Source of the DNA: an uncultured Bacteroidota bacterium
GTDB lineage: Bacteria; Bacteroidota; Bacteroidia; Flavobacteriales_F; PHOS-HE28
Length of the DNA stretch: 64,000 nucleotides
NCBI GenBank assembly: GCA_902826215.1
Contig: CADEDY010000012.1
Location: 1 to 64,000, forward strand
Reading direction: 5' to 3'
The notes beneath the pieces are model-generated. The model made no database searches and was not told the DNA's origin. It saw only the letters and a list, made by a program, of their open reading frames with translations. Of this stretch, positions 26,517 through 34,751 are shown in pieces (position 1 is the stretch's first letter; each line of letters opens with the position of its first letter). Made by a program: the position numbers and the translations under genes.

Positions 26517-26879
26517 CTACAATCCTTCGTCCAGCGTGTCCCCGTCGAAGATCTCGCCGGTAGCGGTGTCGTGCGCACGCAGGTCGAGGTGCCGCAGGAT
26601 CGCTGCGACACAAGCCGCACTTTGGTCACCGCCGTGCACATGCGCCACCATGTACCGCACCTGCGTGGCATCCTCCATGTGCAGTTGGATGCTGATGTCG
26701 ATCACCACGCTGCGGATGAAGATCCACACACGATCCTGTTCCTCGGCGAAGGGCACTGCTTCGCGGATGCGCGCGACCAACTCGTCGCGGTTGCCGATCG
26801 AGCGAGGTTTGTGCGTGGCCGGCACGTCCTGGATGGACGCTACGTTCGGAAGGTCTTGGATGAAGATGTCCCAACTCAT
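26517..26879 (-). CDS. Hypothetical protein
   Basis: 120 residues from ATG at 26879. It begins MSWDIFIQDLPNVASIQDVP and holds a helix (RDELVARIREAVPFAEE) and strands (VWIFIRSVVIDISIQLH). Not recognised. Start overlaps the end of the upstream glycosyltransferase gene by 4 bases (ATGA), so the two are co-translated. Confidence 0.65.
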   Translation of the reverse strand: MSWDIFIQDLPNVASIQDVPATHKPRSIGNRDELVARIREAVPFAEEQDRVWIFIRSVVIDISIQLHMEDATQVRYMVAHVHGGDQSAACVAAILRHLDLRAHDTATGEIFDGDTLDEGL

Positions 26880-27853
26880 TGACGCGCTGCTGTTGCGATG
26901 GCGACGAGGTCCTGCTGTTCCATGCAGTGGAAGTGGCCTTTGGGGCAGTGATCGTGGCCGATCTTCGAGCACGGCCGACACCCGAGGCCTTTGACCTCGG
27001 CCAAGTGCGCAAGCTCCGGATGTTGCGGGATGTATGGTCCCATGCCGAATGCGGGAACGGTATTCCCCCACACGCTCACCACATTCTTCCTGAACGCTGC
27101 CGCGATGTGCATGGCACCGCTGTCATGGGCGATCACACTGGTCGACTGCCGGATCAGCGAAGCGCTGCCCAGAATGTCGTACCGGCCTGTGGCGTCGAAG
27201 ATCCGGCCGCCGATCGTGGTCGCCATGCGCCCGGCGATCCCCCGATCCGCGTTCCCGCCTATGATCACGATCGGGCCTTCGATCAACCGGGCAAGTTCGA
27301 TGAGCTTGTGTTCTGGAAGTCGTTTGGTGGTGTGTGCCGCGCCGATCGCCAGCACCGTGTATCCGTTGCGGTGCGTTGCGGGCAAGGTATCCATCGGTAC
27401 CTCCCGATCAGCTGGTATGAAGAGTTCAAGACCTTGTCCGTCGTTCTTCACGCCCAAGAGCTCCACCGTGCTGAGGTAGCGGTCCACGATGTGCTGACGG
27501 GGCAAGCGGTCCATCTTGAAGTTGACCAGCAGCCACTTCTCTAAGTTCAGCTTCGGAAAGCTCGTTGCCTTCACCCCCAACGCCTGCTTGATCCGCGCGG
27601 TCCGGAGGTTGTGGTGCAGGTCGATCACGGCATCGAATCGTTCAGCGCGCAATCGGCCCATCAAACTGCCGATGTCCTCGCCCATTTCGTGCAGCCGGTC
27701 CACGTGCGGGTTGAAACGCACCAGATCGCCGAACACGGTTTTGGTGGCCATGTGCAACTCCACGCCAGGAACCTGCTCCTTCACACACCGCAGCACCGGG
27801 CTGGTGAGCACGATGTCGCCGATGGAACTGAAACGAAGGACGAGGAGTTTCAT
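26876..27853 (-). CDS. Family 9 glycosyltransferase (heptosyltransferase-like)
   Basis: 325 residues. GT9 landmarks: N-terminal VLRFSSIGDIVLTSPVLRCVKEQVP, DAVIDLHHNLRT, a central nucleotide-sugar region (TTKRLPEHKLIELARLI, PIVIIGGNADRGIAGRM), SVIAHDSGAMHIAAAF and VSVWGNTVPAFGMGPY, and a Cys/His-rich tail (GCRPCSKIGHDHCPKGHFHC). It probably adds a sugar to the LPS core. A perfect -7 element TACTTTTG lies 23 bases upstream. Confidence 0.92.
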   Translation of the reverse strand: MKLLVLRFSSIGDIVLTSPVLRCVKEQVPGVELHMATKTVFGDLVRFNPHVDRLHEMGEDIGSLMGRLRAERFDAVIDLHHNLRTARIKQALGVKATSFPKLNLEKWLLVNFKMDRLPRQHIVDRYLSTVELLGVKNDGQGLELFIPADREVPMDTLPATHRNGYTVLAIGAAHTTKRLPEHKLIELARLIEGPIVIIGGNADRGIAGRMATTIGGRIFDATGRYDILGSASLIRQSTSVIAHDSGAMHIAAAFRKNVVSVWGNTVPAFGMGPYIPQHPELAHLAEVKGLGCRPCSKIGHDHCPKGHFHCMEQQDLVAIATAARQ

Positions 27854-27875
27854 GCACGTCGCTTGGAGCGGGGGC

Positions 27876-27883
27876 CAAAAGTA
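27876..27883 (-). promoter_or_regulatory. -7 element of the glycosyltransferase
   Basis: TACTTTTG on the - strand, perfect consensus; the tatD promoter region lies beside it on the + strand. Confidence 0.6.
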
Positions 27884-27945
27884 GGTGCACGATGCGTCAA
27901 CGTCGGAACGATCCCACGTCCCGCACTCTCCGTTACTTCGTCCCG

Positions 27946-28713
27946 ATGTTCGTAGACACGCACGCCCACTTGTACCACCAACAATTCGCAGGCGACCGCG
28001 AGGCCATGTTGCAACGCGCTTTGGATGCAGGGGTCACCAAGCTTTTCCTGCCCAACGTGGACCACGAAAGCATCGCAGGAATGGATGCCCTCGCGCAGGA
28101 GCATCCCGCCACCTGCTTTCCGTTGATGGGCCTGCATCCATGCTCAGTAGGCGAGGTGAACGACGAGGCCATGTTGGAGGTGGAGCGGCTCTTGCGAACG
28201 GGTGGTTATTGTGCTGTGGGAGAGATCGGTATCGATCTCTACTGGGACAAGACCTGGCTGGTGCAGCAACAGGACGTTTTTCGGCAACACGTCCGCTGGG
28301 CGAAGGAGTTGGACCTGCCGATCGTGATCCATTGCCGCAACAGCTTCGCCGAGACCATCGCGATCGTGGAAGAGGAGAACGCTGGGAACCTGCGCGGGGT
28401 GTTCCACTGCTTCACGGGTAGTCCGGAAGAGGCGGCCCGCATCGTGGCCTTGAAGGACTTCTACCTGGGCATCGGCGGGGTGATCACTTTTCCGAGAGGT
28501 GGCTTGTTCGAGACCATGCAGAAGGTGGGAGTGGAGCATTGTGTGCTGGAGACCGATGCGCCCTACCTAGCGCCGGTGCCTTTCCGTGGGAAACGCAACG
28601 AAAGTTCCTATATCCCGCACATCGCCGCTAAGTTGGCCGAAGCTGCGGGGGTGAGGGTAGAGGAGGTCGCGCACATCACCACCACCAATGCTCTAGCTCT
28701 CTTCCGTCGATGA
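27946..28713 (+). CDS. tatD: TatD-family deoxyribonuclease/hydrolase
   Basis: 255 residues from ATG 27946 (MFVDTHAHLYHQQF; the frame is open to 27892 but lacks family similarity there). Metal ligands: VDTHAHL, GEIGIDLYW, VIHCRNS, GVFHCFTGS and LETDAPYLAP. Nuclease acting on DNA ends. The next gene overlaps by 4 bases (ATGA at 28710). Confidence 0.94.
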   Translation: MFVDTHAHLYHQQFAGDREAMLQRALDAGVTKLFLPNVDHESIAGMDALAQEHPATCFPLMGLHPCSVGEVNDEAMLEVERLLRTGGYCAVGEIGIDLYWDKTWLVQQQDVFRQHVRWAKELDLPIVIHCRNSFAETIAIVEEENAGNLRGVFHCFTGSPEEAARIVALKDFYLGIGGVITFPRGGLFETMQKVGVEHCVLETDAPYLAPVPFRGKRNESSYIPHIAAKLAEAAGVRVEEVAHITTTNALALFRR

Positions 28714-29741
28714 GCGACCGCGCCTCCGTCCTCCTGATCTACACCGGTGGCACCATTGGCATGTGGGCCGATCCACGCACAGGTGCCTTGCAACCCATGG
28801 ATCTGGCGCATTTGGAACAGCAAGTTCCGGAGCTGGAACGCATAAACGTGCATTTGGAAAGCGTGGCTTTCGAGAAGCCCATCGATAGCAGTGATATGCA
28901 ACCGGCGGATTGGGTGCGTATCGCCGAACTGATCGGCACGCATTATGAACGCTTCGACGGTTTCGTAGTGCTCCACGGTAGTGATACCATGGCCTACACA
29001 GCCAGCGCCCTCAGCTTTCTGCTGGAAGGGCTCACGAAACCCGTTGTGCTCACCGGGTCGCAATTGCCCATCGGCACCATACGCACAGATGCCCGGGAGA
29101 ACCTGATCACGGCCATCGAGATCGCTGGTGCGAAAGATGCAGAGGGGCGGGCTCAGGTTCCCGAGGTCTGCGTCTATTTCGAGTACCGCCTTCTACGCGG
29201 TAACCGCACCGTGAAAGTGCACGCGGAGCGTTTTGAAGCTTTCCGTTCGCCGAACTGGCCTACTTTGGCCGAGGCCGGTGTTCATATCCGATATGATCGT
29301 TCGGCGATGCTTCCACCTCGTTCGGGTCCATTGAACGTGCATGCGGAATTGGATCAGCGTGTGGCCGTGTTGCGCTTGTTCCCCGGCATCGGTGCGGACT
29401 GGGTGGACCATGCCCTGCGTGCGCCCGGACTGCAGGCTGTGGTGGTCACCACGTTCGGAAGCGGCAACGGACCTACGGATCCTGGATTCATCGCCGCCCT
29501 GCGGAATGCACGCGAGCGCGGGATCGTGCTCTTGAACGTCACCCAATGTGTGGGCGGTCGGGTGGAGCAGGGTCGGTATACCACCAGCACGGCTTTCGAG
29601 GAAATGGGCATGATCGCCTGTGCCGACATGACGGTGGAGGCCGCGCTGACCAAGGCCATGTTCCTGCTCGGGCAGGGAGGAACGGCCGCATTGACCCAAG
29701 GAATGGCCACACCGATCGCGGGCGAGTTCACGTTGGCTTAA
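28710..29741 (+). CDS. ansA: Type I L-asparaginase
   Basis: 343 residues, normal for the cytoplasmic class. Motifs: IYTGGTIGMWADP (first catalytic Thr), VLHGSDTMAYTASALSF (second Thr with Asp), PVVLTGSQLPIGTIRTDARENL. C-terminal half has TFGSGNGPTDP and NVTQCVGGRV. Coupled to tatD by ATGA. Confidence 0.95.
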   Translation: MSDRASVLLIYTGGTIGMWADPRTGALQPMDLAHLEQQVPELERINVHLESVAFEKPIDSSDMQPADWVRIAELIGTHYERFDGFVVLHGSDTMAYTASALSFLLEGLTKPVVLTGSQLPIGTIRTDARENLITAIEIAGAKDAEGRAQVPEVCVYFEYRLLRGNRTVKVHAERFEAFRSPNWPTLAEAGVHIRYDRSAMLPPRSGPLNVHAELDQRVAVLRLFPGIGADWVDHALRAPGLQAVVVTTFGSGNGPTDPGFIAALRNARERGIVLLNVTQCVGGRVEQGRYTTSTAFEEMGMIACADMTVEAALTKAMFLLGQGGTAALTQGMATPIAGEFTLA

Positions 29742-29816
29742 CATGCCTTCGGGAAACCGCTACCTGTTCAAGCCCCACCGCTTTCTGGATCCCATTCGAG
29801 GGGAACGTCCTTTTCG

Positions 29817-29824
29817 TAGTTTAG
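29817..29824 (+). promoter_or_regulatory. Candidate -7 element of tRNA-Ser
   Basis: TAGTTTAG, 40 bases before the tRNA, similar to TAnnTTTG with one mismatch. Confidence 0.35.
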
Positions 29825-29863
29825 CCGCCCGTTGGAGCGGAACAACACCGTAACAATTGAACT

Positions 29864-29953
29864 GGAGAGATGGCCGAGTGGTTGAAGGCGCGCGCCTGGA
29901 AAGTGCGTTTACCCGAAAGGGTAACGGGGGTTCGAATCCCTCTCTCTCCGCCA
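29864..29953 (+). tRNA. tRNA-Ser (anticodon GGA)
   Basis: 90 nt including an encoded CCA. Acceptor GGAGAGA pairs with TCTCTCC; D-arm in TGGCCGAGTGGTTGAAGGC; anticodon stem CGCGC/GTGCG around loop CTGGAAA, anticodon GGA reading UCC/UCU. The long variable arm (ACCC GAAA GGGT) and T-arm GGGGGTTCGAATCCC are typical of serine tRNAs. Confidence 0.97.
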
Positions 29954-29968
29954 TTCTCGCTTCGCTCT

Positions 29969-29976
29969 TACCTTGT
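29969..29976 (+). promoter_or_regulatory. Candidate -7 element of the exbB operon
   Basis: TACCTTGT, 16 bases after the tRNA end and 47 before ATG 30024. Confidence 0.35.
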
Positions 29977-30023
29977 CCCTCGGAACCAACACTGAACAAC
30001 CCCCTACGTTAACGACCCGCATC

Positions 30024-30779
30024 ATGGTACGTAAGTTCTTGTCCCTTTGCATGGCTGCCTTCATGAGTGTCAGCCTCTTCACCGCTCCGGTCATGGCTCA
30101 GGATGCGCCTGCCGCTGCTTCCACCGAAGTCACCGCTGAAGCCCAGGAAGGTCAGCAGACCTTCAAGGATCGTTTCATCGAGGGTGATCCCGTGTGGATG
30201 GCCCCTGTGTTGCTCTGCTTGATCCTCGGTCTTGCATTCGTTATCGAGCGGATCATCTATTTGAACATGGCTTCCACGAACACCGATAAACTCTTGACCG
30301 GCGTTGAAGATGCCATGAGGAGCGGTGGAGTGGATAGTGCGAAGGAGCTTTGCCGCAATACCAAAGGACCTGTTGCCGGCATCTTCTTCCAAGGCCTGGA
30401 TCGCGCTCACGAAGGCATCGACATCGCTGAGAAGTCCATCGTGGCTTACGGTGGTGTGGAAGTGGGTCGTCTGGAACGCGGTCTTTCGTGGATCAGCCTC
30501 TTCATCGCACTTGCACCGATGCTCGGGTTCTTGGGAACGGTTATCGGGATGATCTTCGCTTTCGACCAGATCGCCGCAGCGAACAACATCAGTCCTGCGA
30601 TCGTGGCCAGCGGTATCAAGGTGGCGTTGCTTACCACCGTATTCGGTCTTATCGTGGCGATCGTGTTGCAGGTGTTCTACAACTATCTCCTCAGCCGCAT
30701 CGATAGCATCACCGGCCAAATGGAAGAGGCTTCCATCGGCTTGGTCGACCTGCTCATCAAGAACAACTCCAAGCGTTGA
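30024..30779 (+). CDS. exbB: ExbB/TolQ/MotA-type proton channel protein
   Basis: 251 residues. N-terminal segment like a signal peptide or extra helix (SLCMAAFMSVSLFTAPVMAQ), then helices at about 58-80 (WMAPVLLCLILGLAFVIERIIYL), about 155-180 (SWISLFIALAPMLGFLGTVIGMIFAFD) and about 200-225 (IKVALLTTVFGLIVAIVLQVFY). GFLGTVIGM is the family core. With ExbD it uses the proton gradient to energise TonB-type transport. ATG 30024 is chosen; upstream codons are leader. Confidence 0.93.
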   Translation: MVRKFLSLCMAAFMSVSLFTAPVMAQDAPAAASTEVTAEAQEGQQTFKDRFIEGDPVWMAPVLLCLILGLAFVIERIIYLNMASTNTDKLLTGVEDAMRSGGVDSAKELCRNTKGPVAGIFFQGLDRAHEGIDIAEKSIVAYGGVEVGRLERGLSWISLFIALAPMLGFLGTVIGMIFAFDQIAAANNISPAIVASGIKVALLTTVFGLIVAIVLQVFYNYLLSRIDSITGQMEEASIGLVDLLIKNNSKR

Positions 30780-30782
30780 TCC

Positions 30783-31187
30783 ATGCATAAGAGTTCAGGA
30801 CTTCTCGGGAACATCGCCATGTGGGCCATCTCCGGCCTCGGTGCGATCTTCTTCATCATGATCATGAACGGTAGTGATACGGGCATCGACCTGGGTCTCT
30901 ACCTCACCTATGTCGCTTTTGGTCTGGGCATTCTGCTCGCCATTCTCTCCGGAGTGATGGCCTTGTTCTCCGGCGGGAACATCAAGAGTGCGCTGCTCCC
31001 CATCGGGGCCTTCATCGCCGTGTTCGCGGTTGCCTATCTCCTGGCAGATGGTACCGTGAAACCTACTTGGGACCTTTCCGAAACCGGATCGAAGCTCATC
31101 AGTGCGGGCCTGACCATGACGGCGATCGCAATGGCCGTGGCTGTTGCACTCGCGATCTTCGGTTCGATCAAGAAGATCATCAGCTGA
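30783..31187 (+). CDS. Small membrane protein between exbB and exbD
   Basis: 134 residues with four hydrophobic helices (IAMWAISGLGAIFFIMIMN; LGLYLTYVAFGLGILLAILSGVMALF; LLPIGAFIAVFAVAYLLAD; LTMTAIAMAVAVALAIFGSIK). No family recognised; a protein of this kind commonly separates exbB from exbD in Flavobacteria. It is 3 bases after exbB and 4 before exbD, so it is part of the complex (inference). Confidence 0.75.
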   Translation: MHKSSGLLGNIAMWAISGLGAIFFIMIMNGSDTGIDLGLYLTYVAFGLGILLAILSGVMALFSGGNIKSALLPIGAFIAVFAVAYLLADGTVKPTWDLSETGSKLISAGLTMTAIAMAVAVALAIFGSIKKIIS

Positions 31188-31191
31188 ACCC

Positions 31192-31926
31192 ATGCTCAAG
31201 AAACGGAAACGATCGGGTGTTCAGGAGATCAATGCCGGCTCCATGGCCGACATCGCCTTCCTGTTGCTCATCTTCTTCCTGGTGACCACCACCATGGATA
31301 CCGATGCGGGTATCCTGCGCTTGCTGCCACCCATTGTGCCGGATGAGCAGAATACCGATGTCGTGAACCAACGTGATGTGTACATCGTGTTGATCAACGA
31401 TGCCGACCAATTGCTGGTGGAAGGTGCACCCATGGACATCAAGGACCTGCGTGAAGGGGCCAAACTCTTCATGACGAATCCGGACAATAGCGAAGACCTG
31501 CCGGAGCGTCGTAAAGTGACTGTCGCAGTTTGCCAGCAACGCGTCGCCGAGAACAAGGCCGGTGTGGCTGCCAGCGGCTCCGACGAGCAGGCAAAGCAGT
31601 CCTACCAGGAGTTGTTGAACAAGTGGGAGGATAAATTGGATGCCGTGCGGTTGATCGGCGAATACAACGAACTGCCTCCGAACGCGGTGATCTCCTTGCA
31701 GACCGGTTCCAAGACCAGCTACGACATCTACGTGAAGGTCCAGAACGAACTGGAAGCGGCGATCGCTGAGCTGCGTGACGAGCTGAGCAAAGAGAAGTTC
31801 AACCGCAAGTTCTCCGAACTGAACGGCAAGAACGACGACGATAAGCCGTTGATCAAGGCGGTCCGACTGGTTTACCCACAACGTATCTCCGAGGCCGAAC
31901 CGGTGGAGATCGCTAACAAGCCCTAG
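31192..31926 (+). CDS. ExbD-type protein with long periplasmic insert
   Basis: 244 residues, longer than the usual 130-150. N-terminal ExbD helix at about 16-36 (NAGSMADIAFLLLIFFLVTT). The periplasmic part has a Lys/Glu-rich insert (about 95-170: ERRKVTVAVCQQRVAENKAG, SYQELLNKWEDKL) before the C-terminal domain (AVISLQTGSKTSYDIYVKVQNELEAAI). Family core AFLLLIFFLVTT contains the membrane Asp (D20, ADIAFL). Works with ExbB. Confidence 0.9.
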   Translation: MLKKRKRSGVQEINAGSMADIAFLLLIFFLVTTTMDTDAGILRLLPPIVPDEQNTDVVNQRDVYIVLINDADQLLVEGAPMDIKDLREGAKLFMTNPDNSEDLPERRKVTVAVCQQRVAENKAGVAASGSDEQAKQSYQELLNKWEDKLDAVRLIGEYNELPPNAVISLQTGSKTSYDIYVKVQNELEAAIAELRDELSKEKFNRKFSELNGKNDDDKPLIKAVRLVYPQRISEAEPVEIANKP

Positions 31927-31929
31927 ACC

Positions 31930-32385
31930 ATGTCACGATTCAAGGACACGTCAGGAAAGGATACCCCGCCGATCAGTACGGCTTCGCTGCCGGATATCAT
32001 CTTCATGCTTCTGTTCTTCTTCATGGTGACCACCGTGATGCGCGAAACGGAGTTGTTGGTGAAGATCACCTTGCCTGAGGCTTCGGAGATCACCAAGCTG
32101 GAGGACAAGGCGCTTGTGGACTATCTCTACATCGGCCCACCCTCCAACGAGGCACTGGGTACCGAACCGCTCATGCAGCTGAATGATCAGTTCGCCAAAT
32201 TGGATGAGATCGATCCATGGGTGAAGCTGAACGAAGAGCGCCGCGATGAGAAGGAGGTGCCACTGATCACCCGCTCATTGAAGGTGGACAAAGGCACCTA
32301 CATGAAGATCGTCACCGATGTGAAGCAGGAGCTTCGCAAGAGCAATGCGCTGAAGATCAACTACAGCGCTGCCCAGGGGCGTTGA
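31930..32385 (+). CDS. ExbD-type protein, short form
   Basis: 151 residues. TM helix with ASLPDIIFMLLFFFMVTTVM carries the family Asp. The C-terminal half (YMKIVTDVKQELRKSNALKINYS) is the ExbD periplasmic domain. Three bases after the long ExbD gene. A strong terminator ends the operon. Confidence 0.92.
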   Translation: MSRFKDTSGKDTPPISTASLPDIIFMLLFFFMVTTVMRETELLVKITLPEASEITKLEDKALVDYLYIGPPSNEALGTEPLMQLNDQFAKLDEIDPWVKLNEERRDEKEVPLITRSLKVDKGTYMKIVTDVKQELRKSNALKINYSAAQGR

Positions 32386-32403
32386 TCCTCAGTTCATATT
32401 CCC

Positions 32404-32437
32404 AGGACCGGCCACTCTCGAGTGGCCGGTCCTTTTT
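32404..32437 (+). terminator. Intrinsic terminator of the exbB operon
   Basis: AGGACCGGCCACT, loop CTCG, AGTGGCCGGTCCT, then TTTT: a very strong hairpin just after the short exbD. Confidence 0.95.
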
Positions 32438-32507
32438 GTTACCGTACCGTTCCTGAACCATAAGGCCGACCGTGCACGTTGAATGTTAGCGACCGCGTTC
32501 TCCGGTC

Positions 32508-33239
32508 ATGCGAACCAAAAGGAACCAACGGTCCGAACGACCGGATCTCAATGCTGGGAGCATGGCGGACATCGCCTTTCTCCTGCTCATTTTCTTCTTG
32601 GTCACGACGACCATGGATACCGAGGTCGGAATCCTCCGCTTGCTGCCTCCGATGGAGAAGGCACCGCAGCCGACGGAAGCGAACGGACGCGATGTGTACG
32701 AAGTGAACATCAACGATGCGAATGAGCTCTCGGTGGAGGGAATTCCCATGGATATCCAGGATCTCCGTTCCGGTGTAAAGGAGTTCATGACCAACCCGGA
32801 GAACAGCTTAGTACTGCCTGAACGTCGCTCGGTGAACAGGGCGATCTGTGAACAAGGGATCGCCTTGGCCCGATCGCGCATGCTCCATGCATCCGATGAG
32901 GTCTCCAAGCAGGTCCATCAGAAGGAGTTGAGCACGTGGGAGCACAAACTCGCGGTCACGGAACTCATCGGCGATTTCCAAGAACTACCACCGAATGCGG
33001 TGATCGCCTTGCGCACAGGTTCCAGGACGAGCTATGCCATGTACATGAACGTACAGAACGAATTGGAGGCCGCGGTCGAAGATCTGCGCGAAGCCTTGTG
33101 CAAGGAGAAGTTCCATCGCGAGTTCAAGGAGCTGAATGAGAAGAGCAGCGACGACAGGCCGTTGATCAAAGCGATCCGGGCGGTCCATCCACAACGCATC
33201 TCCGAAGCGGAGCCGCTGGAGGTACAAAGCATCCGCTGA
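32508..33239 (+). CDS. ExbD-type protein, long form, second copy
   Basis: 243 residues, a paralogue of the 31192 gene over its whole length: NAGSMADIAFLLLIFFLVTTTMDTEVGILRLLPP, then ELPPNAVIALRTGSRTSYAMYMNVQNELEAAVEDLREAL and PLIKAIRAVHPQRISEAEPLE. It carries its own substitutions (for example NRAICEQGIALARSRML in the insert), so it is an old tandem duplicate. It stands after a terminator with no second exbB, so it either uses the upstream ExbB or another one. Confidence 0.9.
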   Translation: MRTKRNQRSERPDLNAGSMADIAFLLLIFFLVTTTMDTEVGILRLLPPMEKAPQPTEANGRDVYEVNINDANELSVEGIPMDIQDLRSGVKEFMTNPENSLVLPERRSVNRAICEQGIALARSRMLHASDEVSKQVHQKELSTWEHKLAVTELIGDFQELPPNAVIALRTGSRTSYAMYMNVQNELEAAVEDLREALCKEKFHREFKELNEKSSDDRPLIKAIRAVHPQRISEAEPLEVQSIR

Positions 33240-33241
33240 CC

Positions 33242-33697
33242 ATGTCGATCTTCAAGCGTGGATCAACAAAGAGTACACCGCCGATCAGTACGGCTTCGCT
33301 GCCGGACATCATCTTCATGCTCCTGTTCTTCTTCATGGTGACCACCGTGATGCGCGAAACGGAATTGTTGGTGAAGATCACCTTGCCGGAAGCTTCGGAG
33401 ATCATCAGGCTCGAGGACAAGGCCCTCGTGGACTACATCTACATCGGACCACCTGTGGACCCGGATCGTGGCACCGAGCCACTGACGCAGTTGAACGGCC
33501 AGTTCGCCAGATTGAACGAGATCAATCAATGGATGGACTGGAACGAAGCCCGCCGCGATCAGAAGGAGGTGCCCTTCATCACCCGATCGCGGAAAGTGGA
33601 CAAGGATACCCGGATGAAGATGGTGATCGATGTGAAGCAGGAATTGCGAAGGAGCAATGCGTTGAAGATCAACTACAGCGCTGAACAAGACCGTTAG
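33242..33697 (+). CDS. ExbD-type protein, short form, second copy
   Basis: 151 residues, paralogue of 31930. The N-terminal 45 residues are almost identical (PPISTASLPDIIFMLLFFFMVTT), the centre differs (YIYIGPPVDPDRGTEPL, WMDWNEARRDQKEVPF). Two bases after the long ExbD copy. DNA in the TM region is nearly identical between copies. Confidence 0.92.
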   Translation: MSIFKRGSTKSTPPISTASLPDIIFMLLFFFMVTTVMRETELLVKITLPEASEIIRLEDKALVDYIYIGPPVDPDRGTEPLTQLNGQFARLNEINQWMDWNEARRDQKEVPFITRSRKVDKDTRMKMVIDVKQELRRSNALKINYSAEQDR

Positions 33698-33742
33698 GCC
33701 GCGATACATCATGCTAAGAACCACGCCCTAGGCCGACATCCG

Positions 33743-33750
33743 TACTTTTG
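33743..33750 (+). promoter_or_regulatory. -7 element of the dus gene
   Basis: TACTTTTG, perfect consensus, eight bases before the start codon, so the leader would be nearly absent. Confidence 0.6.
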
Positions 33751-33758
33751 CAGCCCTC

Positions 33759-34751
33759 ATGCCCCGCATCGGCTCCATCGAACTGCCCGAGTTCCCACTC
33801 CTCCTTGCCCCCATGGAGGACGTAAGCGATCCCCCGTTCCGTGCCCTCTGCAAGAAGCACGGCGCCGATCTGATGTACACCGAGTTCATCAGCAGCGAAG
33901 GCTTGATCCGCAAGGCGGCCAAGGGGATGAAAAAGCTCGACATCTTCGACCAGGAGCGTCCTGTCGGGATCCAACTGTTCGGCGGGAGTGAGGATGCGAT
34001 GGAGGAAGCGGCCCGCATCGCCGAGGGTGCTGGTCCTGAATTGATCGACATCAACTACGGTTGCCCTGTACACAAGGTGGTGAACAAGGGTGCCGGTGCG
34101 TGCTTGTTGCAGGACGTGGACAAGATGGTGCGGCTCACCGAGAAAGTGGTGAAGGCCGTGAAGTTGCCTGTTACCGTGAAGACGCGCTTGGGTTGGAACG
34201 AAGCCACCAAGAACATCATGGAAGTCGCCGAGCGCTTGCAGGATGTCGGTATCCAGGCCTTGAGCATCCACGGTCGTACGCGCGCACAACTCTACAAGGG
34301 CCCTGCCGATTGGACCTTGATCGGCGAGGTGAAGAACAACCCGCGCATCACCATTCCCATCTTCGGCAATGGCGATATCGATTCACCGGAGAAAGCCGTT
34401 GAATACCGGGACCGCTACGGTGTGGATGGCATCATGATCGGTCGTGCCAGCATCGGGCATCCATTCATCTTCAACGAGATCAAGCATTTCATCGCCACCG
34501 GAACACACTTGGCGCCGCCAACGGTGGCCGATCGCGTGGAAGCGGCGCGTGAGCACCTGCGCTCTTCGCTCGCTTGGAAAGGCCCGTGGGAAGGCGTGGT
34601 GGAAATGCGCCGGCACTATGGCAACTACCTCAAAGGCTTACCGAACGTGAAGGAGGTGCGACTTCGCCTATGCACCGAGCGCGACCCGACCATTCTGGAA
34701 GAGATCCTTGATGAGGTCGTGGCCAACTACGCCTTCGCCGAAGTAGCGTGA
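33759..34751 (+). CDS. dusB: tRNA-dihydrouridine synthase, DusB type
   Basis: 330 residues, TIM barrel flavoprotein reducing uridines in tRNA D-loops. LAPMEDVSDPPFRALCKKHGADLMYTEFI at the N-terminus, catalytic Cys in INYGCPVHKVVNKGAG, flavin binding LSIHGRTRAQLYKGPADW and GNGDIDSPEKA, DGIMIGRASIGHPFIF. The 3' end overlaps the convergent permease by 25 bases. Confidence 0.94.
   Translation: MPRIGSIELPEFPLLLAPMEDVSDPPFRALCKKHGADLMYTEFISSEGLIRKAAKGMKKLDIFDQERPVGIQLFGGSEDAMEEAARIAEGAGPELIDINYGCPVHKVVNKGAGACLLQDVDKMVRLTEKVVKAVKLPVTVKTRLGWNEATKNIMEVAERLQDVGIQALSIHGRTRAQLYKGPADWTLIGEVKNNPRITIPIFGNGDIDSPEKAVEYRDRYGVDGIMIGRASIGHPFIFNEIKHFIATGTHLAPPTVADRVEAAREHLRSSLAWKGPWEGVVEMRRHYGNYLKGLPNVKEVRLRLCTERDPTILEEILDEVVANYAFAEVA

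Noticed and set aside
32508-33697. Second exbD pair as an assembly duplication
   Set aside because: The copies differ at many codons and have distinct inserts, so this is an old real duplication.
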